From NCBI GenBank assembly GCA_033064195.1, contig JARBJD010000003.1:1-64000 (forward strand): DNA of 64,000 bases, given 5' to 3'. The notes beneath the pieces are model-generated. The model was not told where the DNA came from, did not search any database, and saw only the letters and a list, made by a program, of their open reading frames with translations. Positions 1-11,490 of this stretch are shown piece after piece; within the stretch, counting starts at the first letter, position 1; every line of letters begins with the position of its first letter. The stretch is from Blattamonas nauphoetae (lineage: Eukaryota; Preaxostyla; Oxymonadida). Both the position numbers and the translations under genes were made by a program.

Positions 1-13
1 CCAATCTCAGATT

Positions 14-696
14 TTATTTAGTTTGACATTCACATCGAGTGTTGTTTTGTTGATGAAGACCAGATGAAGTAAAGCGAGAAATGACAATACAATAAGTCCA
101 GTCTTGGTCTATGTTTGCACTGATCATCAAACTTTCACAGCGGATCCTGATTCTTCCCTCAACCTTATCGAGAATCAACTTCAGCACAACATTGAGTTTC
201 TGAATGGACAGAGTTGGAATAAGAGATGAGAAACATGTGTGACAAACTACTTCTCTTCTTTTCTGTTCGTTGCTGTTTGATCGATGGTTCTGGACGTTGT
301 TTCGGTTTTGAAATCTCACTTCATTGTGGTTGATGGCTAGAGAATAGTAGTGGCAGTGGAGATGGAATGAAATGAATGGAGGGAGTGTATCTGCTGTGTC
401 GTTGTGGGGTGGTAAATTCAGATTCGCCTCTGAAATCAAAGATTCGACCCTTTTGGTTGGACTGAGATGGAACGATCACCCCAAGAATATCCAAGAATCA
501 AACCGACGACAAAGATCAATGAGATTTCCACATAAACAGCTAGGATAGAACTGGAACTTGACCGTGAAGAGAAAAGCAATGCAGCCAAGATCACGTACAA
601 GACGATGATGGAACAGCAGAGGCAAGAGATCCTGAGAAAATAGAAGAAAAACGAGATGAGGATGAATTTAGGGATAATAAGGGGATTGATGGGCAA
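14..696 (-). CDS. putative membrane protein exons, incomplete
   Basis: Two minus-strand open stretches lie end to end. The upstream one (about 696-437) encodes two strongly hydrophobic segments separated by a serine-rich stretch. The downstream one (about 439-14) encodes a hydrophilic tail with several Cys, His and Asn. A short GT-AG intron of about 35 nt near 430-465, ending in a pyrimidine-rich acceptor, would join them in frame. The upstream stretch has no ATG of its own, so a first exon would lie to its right or the gene may be decayed. I do not recognise the product. The hydrophobic segments are what is seen; the joining is inference, and chance open frames remain possible. Confidence 0.3.
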
Positions 697-1424
697 ATGA
701 GAATGAGTCGGATGACATCACAATACCATCTTTTCTTGCATTATTGTCAAATGAATATGTCGTTGTGATTCATTTCACAGAAGTAGGACTTGCAGCTATA
801 ATGGTTTCTGTAAGAGATGACGAATCAGAACGATCATCCGTCCATAACTGTTTTGAAGAACCGCACGATCTTCAAATGCCTGTAAAGAAGAGTGGACGGC
901 CTGAATGATGACAATAATTCAATCAATCATCTGCAGCAGAAATTACGTTGATTTTCATGGGATTTCTGCAAATCTCGAATCAAAATGAAAACACTTCGGA
1001 GAAATTGTAACTCTGGACTATGGGTTCTGTTTCTCCGGTCAGTGACTTCCGTCAGTACTTTTCGGTGAAAACTGACCGGTCAGTGCCGATCAGACAAAGC
1101 CTAGAAAAAATAAAAAAAAATGGAGCAGTGTATGACATTGATATGATCACACGAGATTGTGGTTTGTTCCTCAATTTCAATGTCTTCCTGCTGAAGACGG
1201 TGTGGAGTCTGTTCAACTGGACTCAAGTTGAAATTATGGATTGATCTCAATCTGAACTCACTAACGATTGTTTTATTGCCATTTTAGCATAACTTGTTCA
1301 ATAATTATTGGTCTTTCCTGCTGTTTGATTGAAGAATGATAAAGAGAAGTGGAATTGAACGATTGTTCTCGTTGATCACCCTTTCTAATTTTGTTTGATA
1401 GTCCTCTGAGAGCCGCAAGTGTTG
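697..1424. other. no gene seen; dispersed-repeat copy inside
   Basis: I see no credible coding region here. The only structured feature is one copy of a palindrome-containing dispersed repeat at 1,019-1,103. The short hairpin around aaccgcacgatc near 850-870 is too small to interpret. Confidence 0.5.
1019..1103 (+). repeat. dispersed repeat with tgaccggtca palindrome, copy 1
   Basis: This block shares most of its sequence, in opposite orientation, with 16,375-16,463. Part of it recurs at 19,533-19,567. It contains the palindrome tgaccggtca and ends in a conserved cagacaaagcctag-like stretch. It looks like the end of a transposable element or a short MITE, but no coding region of a matching element is seen next to it. 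Confidence 0.6.
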
Positions 1425-3636
1425 ATAAAGCCGCACGATGACTGTCAAAGCCGCTCTCACCATTCCTATCCATCATCCTCTTCTTTTCATATTTCATATC
1501 ACTCATTATCGTTCACCCATCACTTTTCAAAACGAGAGAATAGTATTTCGAAATCGTAGAATGAAATGAAACGCAATGGATGGTTATTCTTTCTTCCGGC
1601 GGTTCGCAGTGATCGTCTTCATCATTTCCCATTCCATGCCGTATTCAAACTCATCCCCTTGGTCGACAAAGCCATAGCACACTTGCTTCGACGGCTTCTC
1701 CCATTTCAGTCTCCTTCGTCGTCCTCTTCAGAATCATCATCAAAACAAGTCTTCGTTTGATTCCTCCGCAGCAAACAATGTGTGAATCATCCAACTGAAG
1801 ATCTGCAATCGCCTCATTTGTCAGGGTTGATGAACTCGTCAATTCTCAGCGATCGTTGGCTGCGACATCGGTGGAAATGTCACAACTGCAATATTTGCTT
1901 CAGCTGGACCGTGATCAGAGACAGGATTGTGTGGTAGTGGATCTGATGTTGGAAGGAAACTGTCTGTATGTGAAGAGGTCTGGGGGATCTGTGGAATTGA
2001 TGAAATTGGAGAACCACCAGTTCTGAAGCTTGATCTGGGAGGATGGTGTTCAAATCTGTTATTTCCTGGATATCGACAGCTTGTGGGTGGATGAAGGCAT
2101 TTCGCATTTGTTCACGGTTATCATCGGCACCCTCATCTCTGCTTGTCGATCTTCCGCCCTTCCTTTCAATATCAGCTGTCCAAGATTCAAATACGGCCGC
2201 ACTCCCGAGCAGTCGACTTGTCATGTCAAAGCACCGCGATGTGCTTGCATTTCCTGATCCTTCGGGCCAATCGACAGAAACTTGTTCCATATCAACTGGA
2301 TAGACACCTGTTGTCATAAATGACTGACGAATTGCGTCAATAGTTAGGCTTTTCTGGATTTTTGATTCCAGTTTGTCAAGCCATTTCGGGAGATTGGTTG
2401 CCATTTGAGTTTTGACGGAGAGCATCCATTGTTGTTAGTTGCATTTTGAAATTGGCATTCACATATAGATCGTTTGGTTGGCACCAAGCCGACACATTGG
2501 CAGGGAGACAGATGGCATCAATTCCAGAATCAGCTAGTTCTTTCCACATAGTTGGATTTCGACGACTGGAGTGGCCGTCAAATATCAAAGACTCCTTGCA
2601 TCTTGAGGTATTTTCTTTTTGTTTTCTCTCAAGAATATCATTTCGGACAGTGTTGAGGAGGATCGATTCCAGGGTTGCTTTGGTGATCCATCCTTTTGGG
2701 GTGAAGTGAATCACTATCCTTCGTCGTCGCGTCCCTCAATTTCTGGGATATTGAACTTGGCCGGTAGAATTAGATGTGAACGGAGATGTCTGCCGTCCGC
2801 AGAACAAAAGAACAAGAGTGTACAACTAAATATTTGATTGATTGGCCAAACGTATGTCTCCTTTCTTGTTGATGATCCAACACGATATGCAAGAATAGTC
2901 TGGGAGGCCAGGAGACTAGTTTCATCGAAGTTGATTCGAAGAGATGGAGGATAAAGCTTGGATCCTAGCTTGCGCCATGACCACTGGCTTGCTGGAATTT
3001 AGACGGGGTTCCTTTTGACAAACTTTGACACCCAGGTTTTCGAAGGGGATCAACATGTCAGACCGCTAAACTCTCCCTCTCATCTGAGATAGATTTTGCC
3101 TTGAGAATGAGGATAATGAAGAAAGATACAAGAGAGGCGATATCAAGAAAAGTCGGAAAGAGCCCGATGTCATTCATTTCAAGGATCTCGTTCACAAGTC
3201 GCTCTTTTCGCTGTCATTACAAGTATGGAGTCGACCTGTTTCTCCGATTGGTCTACCGTTGATTGTAGCAAGCCGGGCTCGTCTGATAGCCCATCTAGAA
3301 GCTTCCTGATTGAGAGATGGTGTGTGACTGATGAAACAGCCACAATTTCGTTTTCTCTGTCAAGAAATTCAGTTGGAGCCGTGGTGCTGGGTCGTCGATA
3401 CCCGTTCTGCTCGAGAATCGAATGAATTTCTTGAGGCAACATGTTGAGTCTTTTGGTTTGAACTCGACCCATTCGTGAGATTTCCATTGTCTTCAAACAC
3501 TCTTTTTTCATCAAAACTCCATCCAACAAAGTCAAATGTGAATGGAAGACAGATGGTTTAATCTCCTGATCAGTCATTGGTTTGGCGGGTTTATCACACA
3601 ATGTGCGGCTTTATCACAGGTTGCGGCTTTCTCAGT
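1425..3636 (-). mobile_element. decayed pogo/Tc5-like DNA transposon
   Basis: A minus-strand transposase (1,880-3,601) is bracketed by imperfect inverted repeats built on the motif aaagccgca. On the left, near 1,428-1,465, aaagccgcacgatg is followed by a second aaagccgc. On the right, near 3,596-3,636 read on the minus strand, aaagccgcaacc and aaagccgcac occur. The boundaries are approximate because no clean target duplication could be fixed. The DDE residues and the CENP-B-like helix-turn-helix segment place it in the pogo branch of Tc1/mariner. A second, better preserved relative lies at 23,201-27,609. Confidence 0.6.
1880..3601 (-). pseudogene. pogo-like transposase, several breaks
   Basis: Read on the minus strand, an N-terminal part (about 3,601-3,179) precedes a segment with TWVSKFVKRNP, typical of the CENP-B/Tc5 DNA-binding domain. 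The catalytic core then follows: INFDETSL with the first Asp (about 2,945-2,920), LIFDGHSS with the second Asp (about 2,570) and CQPND with the third Asp (about 2,465). The second and third acidic residues are 35 residues apart (DD35D). The pieces lie in different frames with a few stops, so the gene is inactive. About three to five disruptions are visible. It is an ordinary DNA-transposon gene and has no host function. Confidence 0.65.
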
Positions 3637-4194
3637 GGACTATGAGACCCAAATACCGGAAGCCGGAATGACTGAAGTTTTATTGCTCTTGATCGAACCT
3701 GATTCTCTCTTTTCGCATCAGATTCACCCAAAAGGAACGTAAAACACACTACTAGTGTCACAAATAGATAATTAATTCATATCACAGCATCTTTAGGCAT
3801 TTTCAACAAAACTCTCATGGCACCTAATTAGCTTTAAAAACCCGTGTCCTATCGTAGGACACGGGTTTTCAAAGACATACCGACCCATGGTAACAGTTCT
3901 CATATTTACCAACTTCAATATTACTATTATCAAATATACAAGTCGTACAATTTAATAATTATTTTATAATTGGGATAGGTCGTACCATACACCAAAACAC
4001 ATACATACATGGTCATTTTGGTGCACACCTTACCGACCGTCAAAATCATCTATACAAGGATTTATTGATTATATACATCTCTGTATATATTTCAATAACC
4101 AGGTGTGTTGCCACTTACTTCCATAAGTGACTAGCTAAATATAATATATTTAACTGGGACTATCACACTATTCACATATCCTACATAATTCATA
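3637..4194. other. AT-rich spacer with no recognised gene
   Basis: This stretch sits where the last roughly 400 nt of a normal 28S rRNA would lie, yet it contains no sarcin-ricin loop sequence (expected on this strand as tcctctcgta) or other conserved 3'-domain blocks. It is AT-rich and holds one perfect hairpin (3,837-3,869). I see no open frame of note. Confidence 0.55.
3837..3869. repeat. perfect 15-bp inverted repeat (hairpin)
   Basis: The arm aaaacccgtgtccta is followed by the loop tcg and its exact reverse complement. It stands between the pogo-like element and the rDNA segment. It could fold as an RNA processing or termination hairpin, or be a transposon end; nothing else in the sequence decides which. 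Confidence 0.85.
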
Positions 4195-4750
4195 TTCATC
4201 CCTGTGGTAACTTTTCTGACACCTCTGGCTAAACACTTGTAAAACTCAAAGGATCGTTAGGCCACGCTTTCACGGTTTGTCTTCATACTGAAAAGCAAAA
4301 TCAAATGAGCTTTTACCCTTCTGTTCTACGTGAGATTTCTGTTCTCACTGAGCTCATCTTAGGACACCTGCGTTGTTGTTTAACAGATGTGCTGCCCCAG
4401 CCGAACTCCCCATCAGAAAATGTCTTTGAATGAGATCACGTAGGTACACATAGCCCGAAGACTACTATCCCCAGAGTCGCCATACAATGTAGAACCTAGT
4501 CAAGTCGCCCCAACTAGACCCCATCATCATAAATTAAACCAACTCCTTTAACGTTTAGTTCCAGAATCATAATATGGCCTGAAATGCAATCTGCGTATAA
4601 TCCGAGGACTACAAACATATCACACCAGTACACCATATAATGCTCCTTAACAATCAAATAAGTAAAATGATAATAAAAGTAGTGGTATTACACTGTCGAG
4701 GTTGCCCTCTCCCACCTATCCTATACCCTCTAAATCATTTCACAGATTCT

Positions 4751-4788
<38 letters not shown>

Positions 4789-4887
4789 GATTCTTCCAAG
4801 CCCGTTCCCTTGGCTGTGGGTTCGCTAGATGGTAGATAGGGACAGTGGGAATCTCGTTAATCCATTCATGCGCGTCCCTAATTAGAG

Positions 4888-4931
<44 letters not shown>

Positions 4932-4932
4932 T

Positions 4933-6237
4933 TTCCCACTCTTTCCTTCTTTCTCTCTTTCTCTCTTTCATTCTTTCTTTTTTCCTTAGTTACCTCGTTT
5001 GTAACTAAGCTTTTCTCACTTTGGCACTGCTGTTTCTCCACAACCACCAGAGATATTTAGATGATTCTTTTGCATTCTGATCGTCTCGAGAGATCTTTCC
5101 ATCCGTATCTGGATGATTTTGAACTTTTGTCAGAAAAGTGAATTCTGGACTATGTCAACTTGGTCAAAATGTCAGAAAAGTCTATGTTGTCATCACTGTT
5201 TCTCGATATCTACAAGTGATATCACGATGAAACTTTCACCATTCGTGCTGTTTTTCATTCTCTTTCGAGCGATGTCTGGGTCAAAATCATCATTTTTCAA
5301 AAGTCTAAAGTGACCTATGTCCATCTAGTCGATTTTTCACTTTTTCACTTTTTGACTTTTCCAAAATCTCATCCTAGATGCAATTTTCGATGAAAAGTCG
5401 ATTGGTGAAACTCCCATCTCGATATCTCTACTATTTATGGAGATATGAGTGGAAGAAAGGATAGTACTACCCTGGGTAACTAAGGAATCTCAACTTTGGA
5501 GAGGCTGTTTCTCCATCAATATCGAAGATATCAACATGATTCTTTTTGCATCATGTTTATCTCGAAAAGATCTTTCGAATGATGCAAAATATGTTTTGGC
5601 AATTTTCTGAAAAAGTCATGTCTGACATGGGTCAATTTGTCAAAAAAGTGAAAAAGTTGACTTTGTGAAGATGATTTCTCGATAACCAGAAGAGATATCG
5701 AAATGAAACTTGCACCATTGTTTCTATTTTCAAATTCTCTTTCGATTGATGTCTGGTCAAAAAAAGTGTTTTTCGAAAAGTCAAAATCGACGTAGGGTCA
5801 ACTCGACGATTTTTCACTTTTTTGACTTTTTTCAAATTGACACACTAGATGCATTTTTCGATGAAAAATCGATTGGTGAAAGTTTCAGATCGATATCTCA
5901 AGTATTTATCGAGATATGAAGTGAACAAGTCCTAGTACAACCCTGGGTAACTATGAAATTCTCACTTTGAGAAGGTTGTTTCTCAATAACCAGAAGTGAT
6001 ATCGAGATGAAACTTTCACCATTCTGTCTATTTTTCGATGCTCTTTCGAATGATATCTGGTCGAAAAAGTCGTTTTTCAAAAGTGAGAATTGACCCTGGG
6101 TCAACTTGGTGTTTTGACAAAACAGCCTTAGTAAGATACGAGGTAACTAAGGAAATGAAAAAAGAAGAAAAAAAGAAGAAAAAAAGAAGAGAGGAAGAAA
6201 AAGAAGAAAAGAGTGGAAAGAGAGTGATTGTTGTTGA
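4933..6237. mobile_element. TIR-bearing insertion inside 28S rDNA
   Basis: The conserved 28S sequence is broken between gttactcccg and gtttacccgcg. The sequence cccgct occurs on both sides (4,927-4,932 and 6,238-6,243), as expected for a 6-bp target duplication. Inside, inverted ends contain a perfect 17-bp match (ttccttagttacctcgt at 4,982-4,998 against acgaggtaactaaggaa at 6,138-6,154). They are flanked by a pyrimidine-rich tract on the left and a purine-rich tract on the right. No transposase is encoded; the interior is a tandem array of about 473-bp units. A non-autonomous rDNA-targeting DNA transposon is the simplest reading. A group I intron is less likely, because the ends are inverted repeats. 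Confidence 0.7.
5001..6118. repeat. tandem repeat, ~473-bp unit, ~2.4 copies
   Basis: Copies begin at about 5,001, 5,475 and 5,947, each with a gtaacta motif followed by a heat of shared blocks such as gctgtttctcc, gatatcgagatgaaact and cgatttttcac. Each unit itself seems to contain two related half-units. The copies have diverged by many substitutions. The array fills the 28S insertion, and a further diverged relative lies at about 13,180-13,420. Confidence 0.7.
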
Positions 6238-7423
6238 CCCGCTGTTTACCCGCGCTTGATTGAATTTCTTCACTTTGACATTCAGAGCACTGAGCAGAAA
6301 TCACAATGTGTCAACACCGTTTTCCAGCCTTCACATTGCTTTGTTTTAATTAAACAGTCGGATTCCCCTTGTCCGTTCCAGTTCTAAGTTAATCGTTTAT
6401 ACTCCATTAATCTCGTCTGCAGATCGAGATCTACAATCCGAAACTAACTCGCTTCGATTAAAAGCGATTCGAGAAAATGCACCCAATTTTGCATCCAATC
6501 AAAAGTCTCCTCTTCAATATAGACACACAATCAAGCACACTTACGACACGCGCTGCCACCCTTAAACAGACTATATCAACTCATCAGCAGACCTGTTGCC
6601 AAGCCCGCCAACAAATCAACACAATCCATCTAAATAAGTAACCCGCTTTCATCGAACCCGACGGACCGATCCTTAGAGCCAATCCTTTTCCCAAAGTTAC
6701 GGATCTATTTTGCCGAATTCCCTTACCTACTTTCTTCTATCGACTAGAGGCTCCTCACCTTGAAGACCTGTTGCGGTTATCAGTACGACCTCGTGTGAAA
6801 ATCATTCAGTCCCCTGTAGTTTCAAGGATCATAAAACACAATCGGACCATTTTACTTGCTATCAACAATAAATGTCTTCCTCATATAAATAGAGGGGCTC
6901 TTCCAACTGATTGGCCACTTCTCCGGTTAACCCGCTTCCATGCCCAATGCTCATGCAAATAATATTAACAACGAGCTTTATCAGTCGTTAAGAAGAAAAG
7001 AAAACTCTTCCCGATGTGTTTTCTGATGAGTACAGGCTTCTTTATGTTGCCATTTTAATTATCCACACGTAAAAGGTGAAGGAATATTAACCTTCTTCCC
7101 TTTCTGAATATGAATCCTGCTTTTACAAAATCCATTTTATATCACGGTATTTAACCGATTCATTAGGGTCGACTAGCCCATATCTCAATTAGATTCATAT
7201 GGAACCTTTCTTCTCTTCAGTCTTCAAAATTATCCCCCATTGAGAGGTTTCTCATTTGAATATTTGCTACTACCACCAAGATCAGCACTACAGGCTTTTC
7301 CACCATGATTCACATCATAGCTTCTAAAAAAACCCGCACGCCCTCCTACACAAAATCATCATCATGATTTTGGTCGTGTATAGGTATTGTGCTGAAGCGC
7401 CATCCATTTTCAGGGCCAATTCA

Positions 7424-7457
<34 letters not shown>

Positions 7458-9235
7458 ATACCGACTTCCATGGCCACCGTCCTGCTGTCTATATGAATTG
7501 ACACCTTTTATGGTATCTTCATGAGCACAAATTCCGGCACCTTAACACAACTTTCGGTTCATCCCGCATCGCCAGTTCTGCTTACCAAAATGGCCCACTT
7601 TGAGCTATTGATTCAATTCTTTATTGGATCATCTTTTATCACGCTGTTTACTTAAACAACACTTTAAAGGTAGACAATCCATATATCTAATTTAAACCTT
7701 CAACAACAATCAACTCATTTCCAGAATAAATCCCTAATAATCATACAAACAATTACCCCAAAAGGCATCCATTCATACAATCATCAGTAAAATCAATCCC
7801 TTCCCTGAATCAATCATCATTTACAAACGTCTTTTGCCCATTTAGAGTTTGAGAATAGGTTGAGGGAATTCCTCCCCAAGACCTCTAATCATTCGCTTTA
7901 CCGGACAAAACTCATTATAACAAGCTCCAGCTATCCTGAGGGGAAACTTCGGAGGGAACCAGCTACTAGACGGTTCGATTAGTCTTTCGCCCCTTAACTC
8001 AAGTCTAAGGAAAGAGTTGCACGTCATTACCCCGACGAGCTTCCACCAGAGTTTCCTCTGGCTTCACCCACACTCAAGCAAAGTTCACCGTCTTTCGGGT
8101 CCTATCAGATATGCTATAACTCGAACCAATCCCTTCCAACCCGAGAGTTGGAAATTAATCTTTAGAATCAGTCGGTCGATATTGCCATCATAATCTAGAC
8201 AGATCATAATTTCATATCTCAACAATCCAAAACGATTGTCTTCACTTTCATTACGCATTATTAGGTTTACATTACCCAAATACTCGCATGTCTGATAGAC
8301 TCCTTGGTCCGTGTTTCAAGACGGGGCAATACAATCCATATCCAACTAAAGTCAATCTTAAAATCTATCTTCGAACAGAGCCGTCTAATTGCATTCAACA
8401 ATATACGATCAATTATTACTTACCAATTGACTAGCCGAAACTAATCAAAGTAAATCATATATCAACCACATATCATCAAAATTTCCTTGCAAAGATACTC
8501 TCGTTAAGATAAACTTAAACCCCAATCAATAAGGTTCATTTGTGTTCTCCTCCTATGTAGAATATTCAAATCCGTCTAATTCGAGGCTATAAACAAATCA
8601 TCCACCCATCGAAATGAATGAACAATTCTACCTTCCTGAATTTGAAATCTTGATTATCAGAAAACACGATTGACCGATTTCTATTATATATCTAATTATC
8701 AGAAAAACTCTTGAAAATATGTTTAACCTTTTACAGTTATAATTACACATCTTCAAAATCTTTCCAACAATCGATATATAACAAATCTTCTCTATAGAGT
8801 TGTATCGCTTCCCTTTTGGAAGTTTCAAGCCCTATTTCAACTTTTTCCAAAATACTTTTCATCTTTCCCTTACGGTACTTGTTCGCTATCGGTCTCTTGC
8901 ATATATTTAGCCTTGGATGAAGCTTACCACCCAATTAGGGTTGCAATCTCAAACAACCCGACTCGACGATTGCAGAGCTTAGCGCATTGTGAAACAAGGC
9001 CAAAACGGGATTTTCACCCTCTATGATAACCCGTTCGAAAGGGTATTTTAGCCTCTATCTTCTTCACAACACAACCCCACATCTATAAAGCACATCTCTA
9101 TGCATGCAAAACAGCCCGCATAGATTTTAGCTTTGGGCTTTTCCTACTTCCCTCGCCGGTACTATAGGAATCCTAGTTAGTTTCTTTTCCTCCGCTTATT
9201 TAGATGCTTCAGTTCAGCGGGTAATCTTTCTTAAT

Positions 9236-9454
9236 TTCAGATTGTTTTATATATATAAAGTGAGTTGTTAAAACAGAAGTATACAAGACAATTAAATATT
9301 TATATTTAAATATCAAATTGTTTATATATCATATTTCAACAATATCTCTTAATGATTCATATATCGATATTATTAAAGATGACATATACTCAATATGTTC
9401 ATCTCATTTCCTTTCTATCCCAAGTAAGGATAAAAAGATATTTTAATATTTACC
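9236..9454 (-). other. ITS2 spacer
   Basis: This AT-rich segment lies between the end of the 5.8S-like sequence and the first conserved 28S block. It has the expected length and position for an internal transcribed spacer. The boundaries are good to about 15 nt. Confidence 0.75.
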
Positions 9455-9612
9455 AATTCTGAAATAAGAATGGTCTCTTAACTAAAAGTTAAGACACCGC
9501 AGGATGCGTTCAAAACTTTGATGATTCACAGATTCTTGCGATTCACATTAACTATCGCGCTTTGCTGCGTTCTTCATCGATGCAAGAGCCAAGATATCCA
9601 CTACCAAAAGTT
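9455..9612 (-). rRNA. 5.8S rRNA
   Basis: The minus strand has the highly conserved core around GGATATCTTGGCTCTTGC, followed by the ATGAAGAACGCAGC block and the AATCGCAAGAATCTGTGAATC-like block. The length of about 158 nt is normal. It lies between the two spacers in standard eukaryotic order 18S-5.8S-28S. The 3' boundary was placed from the usual length and is approximate. Confidence 0.9.
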
Positions 9613-9731
9613 TATAATTTATCTATATCATTGGCTACACATATAATGTTTATATTGAGGCACCTTAAAATCTACATCACTACATGTAGACTTTATTTTA
9701 TTATCATATATTGTTTAATATATTTAAATTT

Positions 9732-9733
<2 letters not shown>
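9613..9733 (-). other. ITS1 spacer
   Basis: A short AT-rich stretch lies between the 18S 3' end and the start of 5.8S. At about 121 nt it is short for ITS1 but within the range seen in protists. Confidence 0.75.
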
Positions 9734-9794
<61 letters not shown>

Positions 9795-9873
9795 AATAAG
9801 ATTCACTGTTCTTCTAACATAACCGCTGTCACTTGCGCAACTGCAATCACATCATCCGAACATTTCATCTGAT

Positions 9874-9923
<50 letters not shown>

Positions 9924-10549
9924 ATCAGCGCAAGCTGATGACTTGCACTTACTAGGTATTCCTCGTTCATGATCCAAAATTACAAAGATCAATCCCCAGC
10001 ACGATTGACATTCAAAGATTAGCCAACCCTTTCGGGCAAGCACAAACTCGTTGAATCAATCAGTGTAGCGCGCGTGCGGCCCAGGACATCTAAGGGCATC
10101 ACAGACCTGTTATTGCCTCAAGCTTCCCCTACATGCAACTGTAGTAGTCCCTCTAAGAAGTTACATCACTTACTAAAAGCGACCAACTTATTTAGCAGGT
10201 TGAGGTCTCGTTCGTTATCGGAATTAACCAGACAAATCACTCCACCAACTAAGAACGACCATGCACCACCACCCACGGAATCAAGAAAGAGCTTCAAAAT
10301 CTGTCAATCCTTCCCGTGTCTGGACCTGGTAAGTTTCCCCGTGTTGAGTCAAATTAAGCCGCAGGCTCCACACCTGGTGGTGCCCTTCCGTCAATTTCTT
10401 TAAGTTTCAGACTTGCGACCATACTCCCCAGAACCCAGAGACTTTGATTTCTCTAAAGGTCCTGACGAGGCCATAAAGCTCCCTCCAATCCCTAGTTGGC
10501 ATCGTTTATAGTTAAGACTAGGGCGGTTTCTGATCGCCTTCGATCCCCT

Positions 10550-10596
<47 letters not shown>

Positions 10597-11345
10597 CTTA
10601 GTTCGTCTTGCATAAATCCAAGAATTTCACCTCTGACAATGCAATACATATGCCCCAACTGTCCCTATTAATCATTACACCTGCTCCATAAACCAACAAA
10701 ATGGACTTTATCATCTTCCGAAGAAAACAATAAACAAGTGTCCTATTTTATTATTCCATGCTAATCTGTTCAGTTGCATAACGCCTGCTTTGAACACTCC
10801 AATTTCTTCAAAGTAAAACCTCCGAATCCATAGCCTCACTCAATAAAGCGCAAGACCTGTCTTCGAAAATATCGGAAAAACACTTCCTGCAAGATGAAAC
10901 ACAATGTATCCCATCACACAGAAATCGACGTTTCCTCCAAAATCCAACTACGAGCTTTTTAACTGCAGCAATTTTAGTATACACTATTAGAGCTGGAATT
11001 ACCGCGGCTGCTGGCACCAGACTTGCCCTCTAATCGCTGCTCTTGCGGATACTTACACCACAACCATTCAAATTGCTGAGATAACCCAGCATTTGTATTT
11101 TTTGTCACTGCTTCCGAATTATGATTTCGATTGAGCAATTTGCGCACCTGCTGCCTTCCTTGGAAGTGGTAGCCGTTTCTCAGGCTCCCTCTCCGGAATC
11201 GAACCCTGATTCTCCGGTACCCGTCACCACCACGGTAGGCCTCTATCCTACCGTCAAGTTGATAGGGCAGAAATTTCAATGACACATCCGAAAACACTGA
11301 TCCAAGTTTCACCTATTGTCAATCACCCTTTAACTACAGCAATGC
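9734..11345 (-). rRNA. 18S rRNA, 5' end not recognisable
   Basis: The 3' terminus is clear: the complement taatgatccttccgcagg starts at 9,734. Further universal blocks follow, including the complement of the 1,492-type primer site at about 9,745-9,780, gcgacgggcggtgtgtac at about 9,889, and gaattaccgcggctgctggc at about 10,990. Similarity continues to about 11,280 (tgatagggcagaaattt) and weakly to about 11,345. The conserved 5' end, which would read ctggcaggatcaacc on this strand, is absent before Helitron coding begins at 11,491. So about the first 200-250 nt are missing or unrecognisably diverged. Confidence 0.88.
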
Positions 11346-11490
11346 AAACAAAATCGGAAACAAATGGATTGTTCCTTACAACCCCTTCCTGCTTCGACGT
11401 GATATCGTTTATATCACCATAAAAATTTGCTCTTCCGTCCTGGTTGTCATATACTCATACCATTACATTTACATTGGAGCCGATCGGGCG
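11346..11490. other. rDNA/Helitron junction
   Basis: This sequence lies between the last recognisable 18S and the first recognisable Helitron coding. It matches neither. It probably contains the breakpoint that removed the 18S 5' end. Confidence 0.4.

Larger units (their letters stand above)
4195..9235 (-). rRNA. 28S rRNA, 3'-truncated, with insertion
   Basis: The minus strand carries conserved LSU rRNA blocks in order. The 5' start region is at about 9,180-9,225 (complement cctccgcttattt). A central domain block lies at about 7,870-8,000, the GTAAAC block at 6,240-6,260, the CTCTCTTAAGG block at about 4,905-4,920, and the peptidyl-transferase region at about 4,740-4,880. The late block complementary to ccctgtggtaac is at about 4,200. 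Similarity stops abruptly just below it, so roughly the last 400 nt, including the sarcin-ricin loop, are missing. The gene is interrupted at 4,933-6,237. Both facts argue that this copy makes no functional 28S, unless a split or relocated 3' part exists elsewhere. Confidence 0.85.

Noticed and set aside
4933-6237. Group I intron in 28S rRNA
   Set aside because: The position is near known group I sites, but the ends are inverted repeats with a target duplication and the interior is tandem satellite; no group I core motifs were seen.
10074-11312. Open frames of about 110 codons inside the 18S region on both strands
   Set aside because: The DNA is conserved SSU rRNA, and these frames have no protein similarity.
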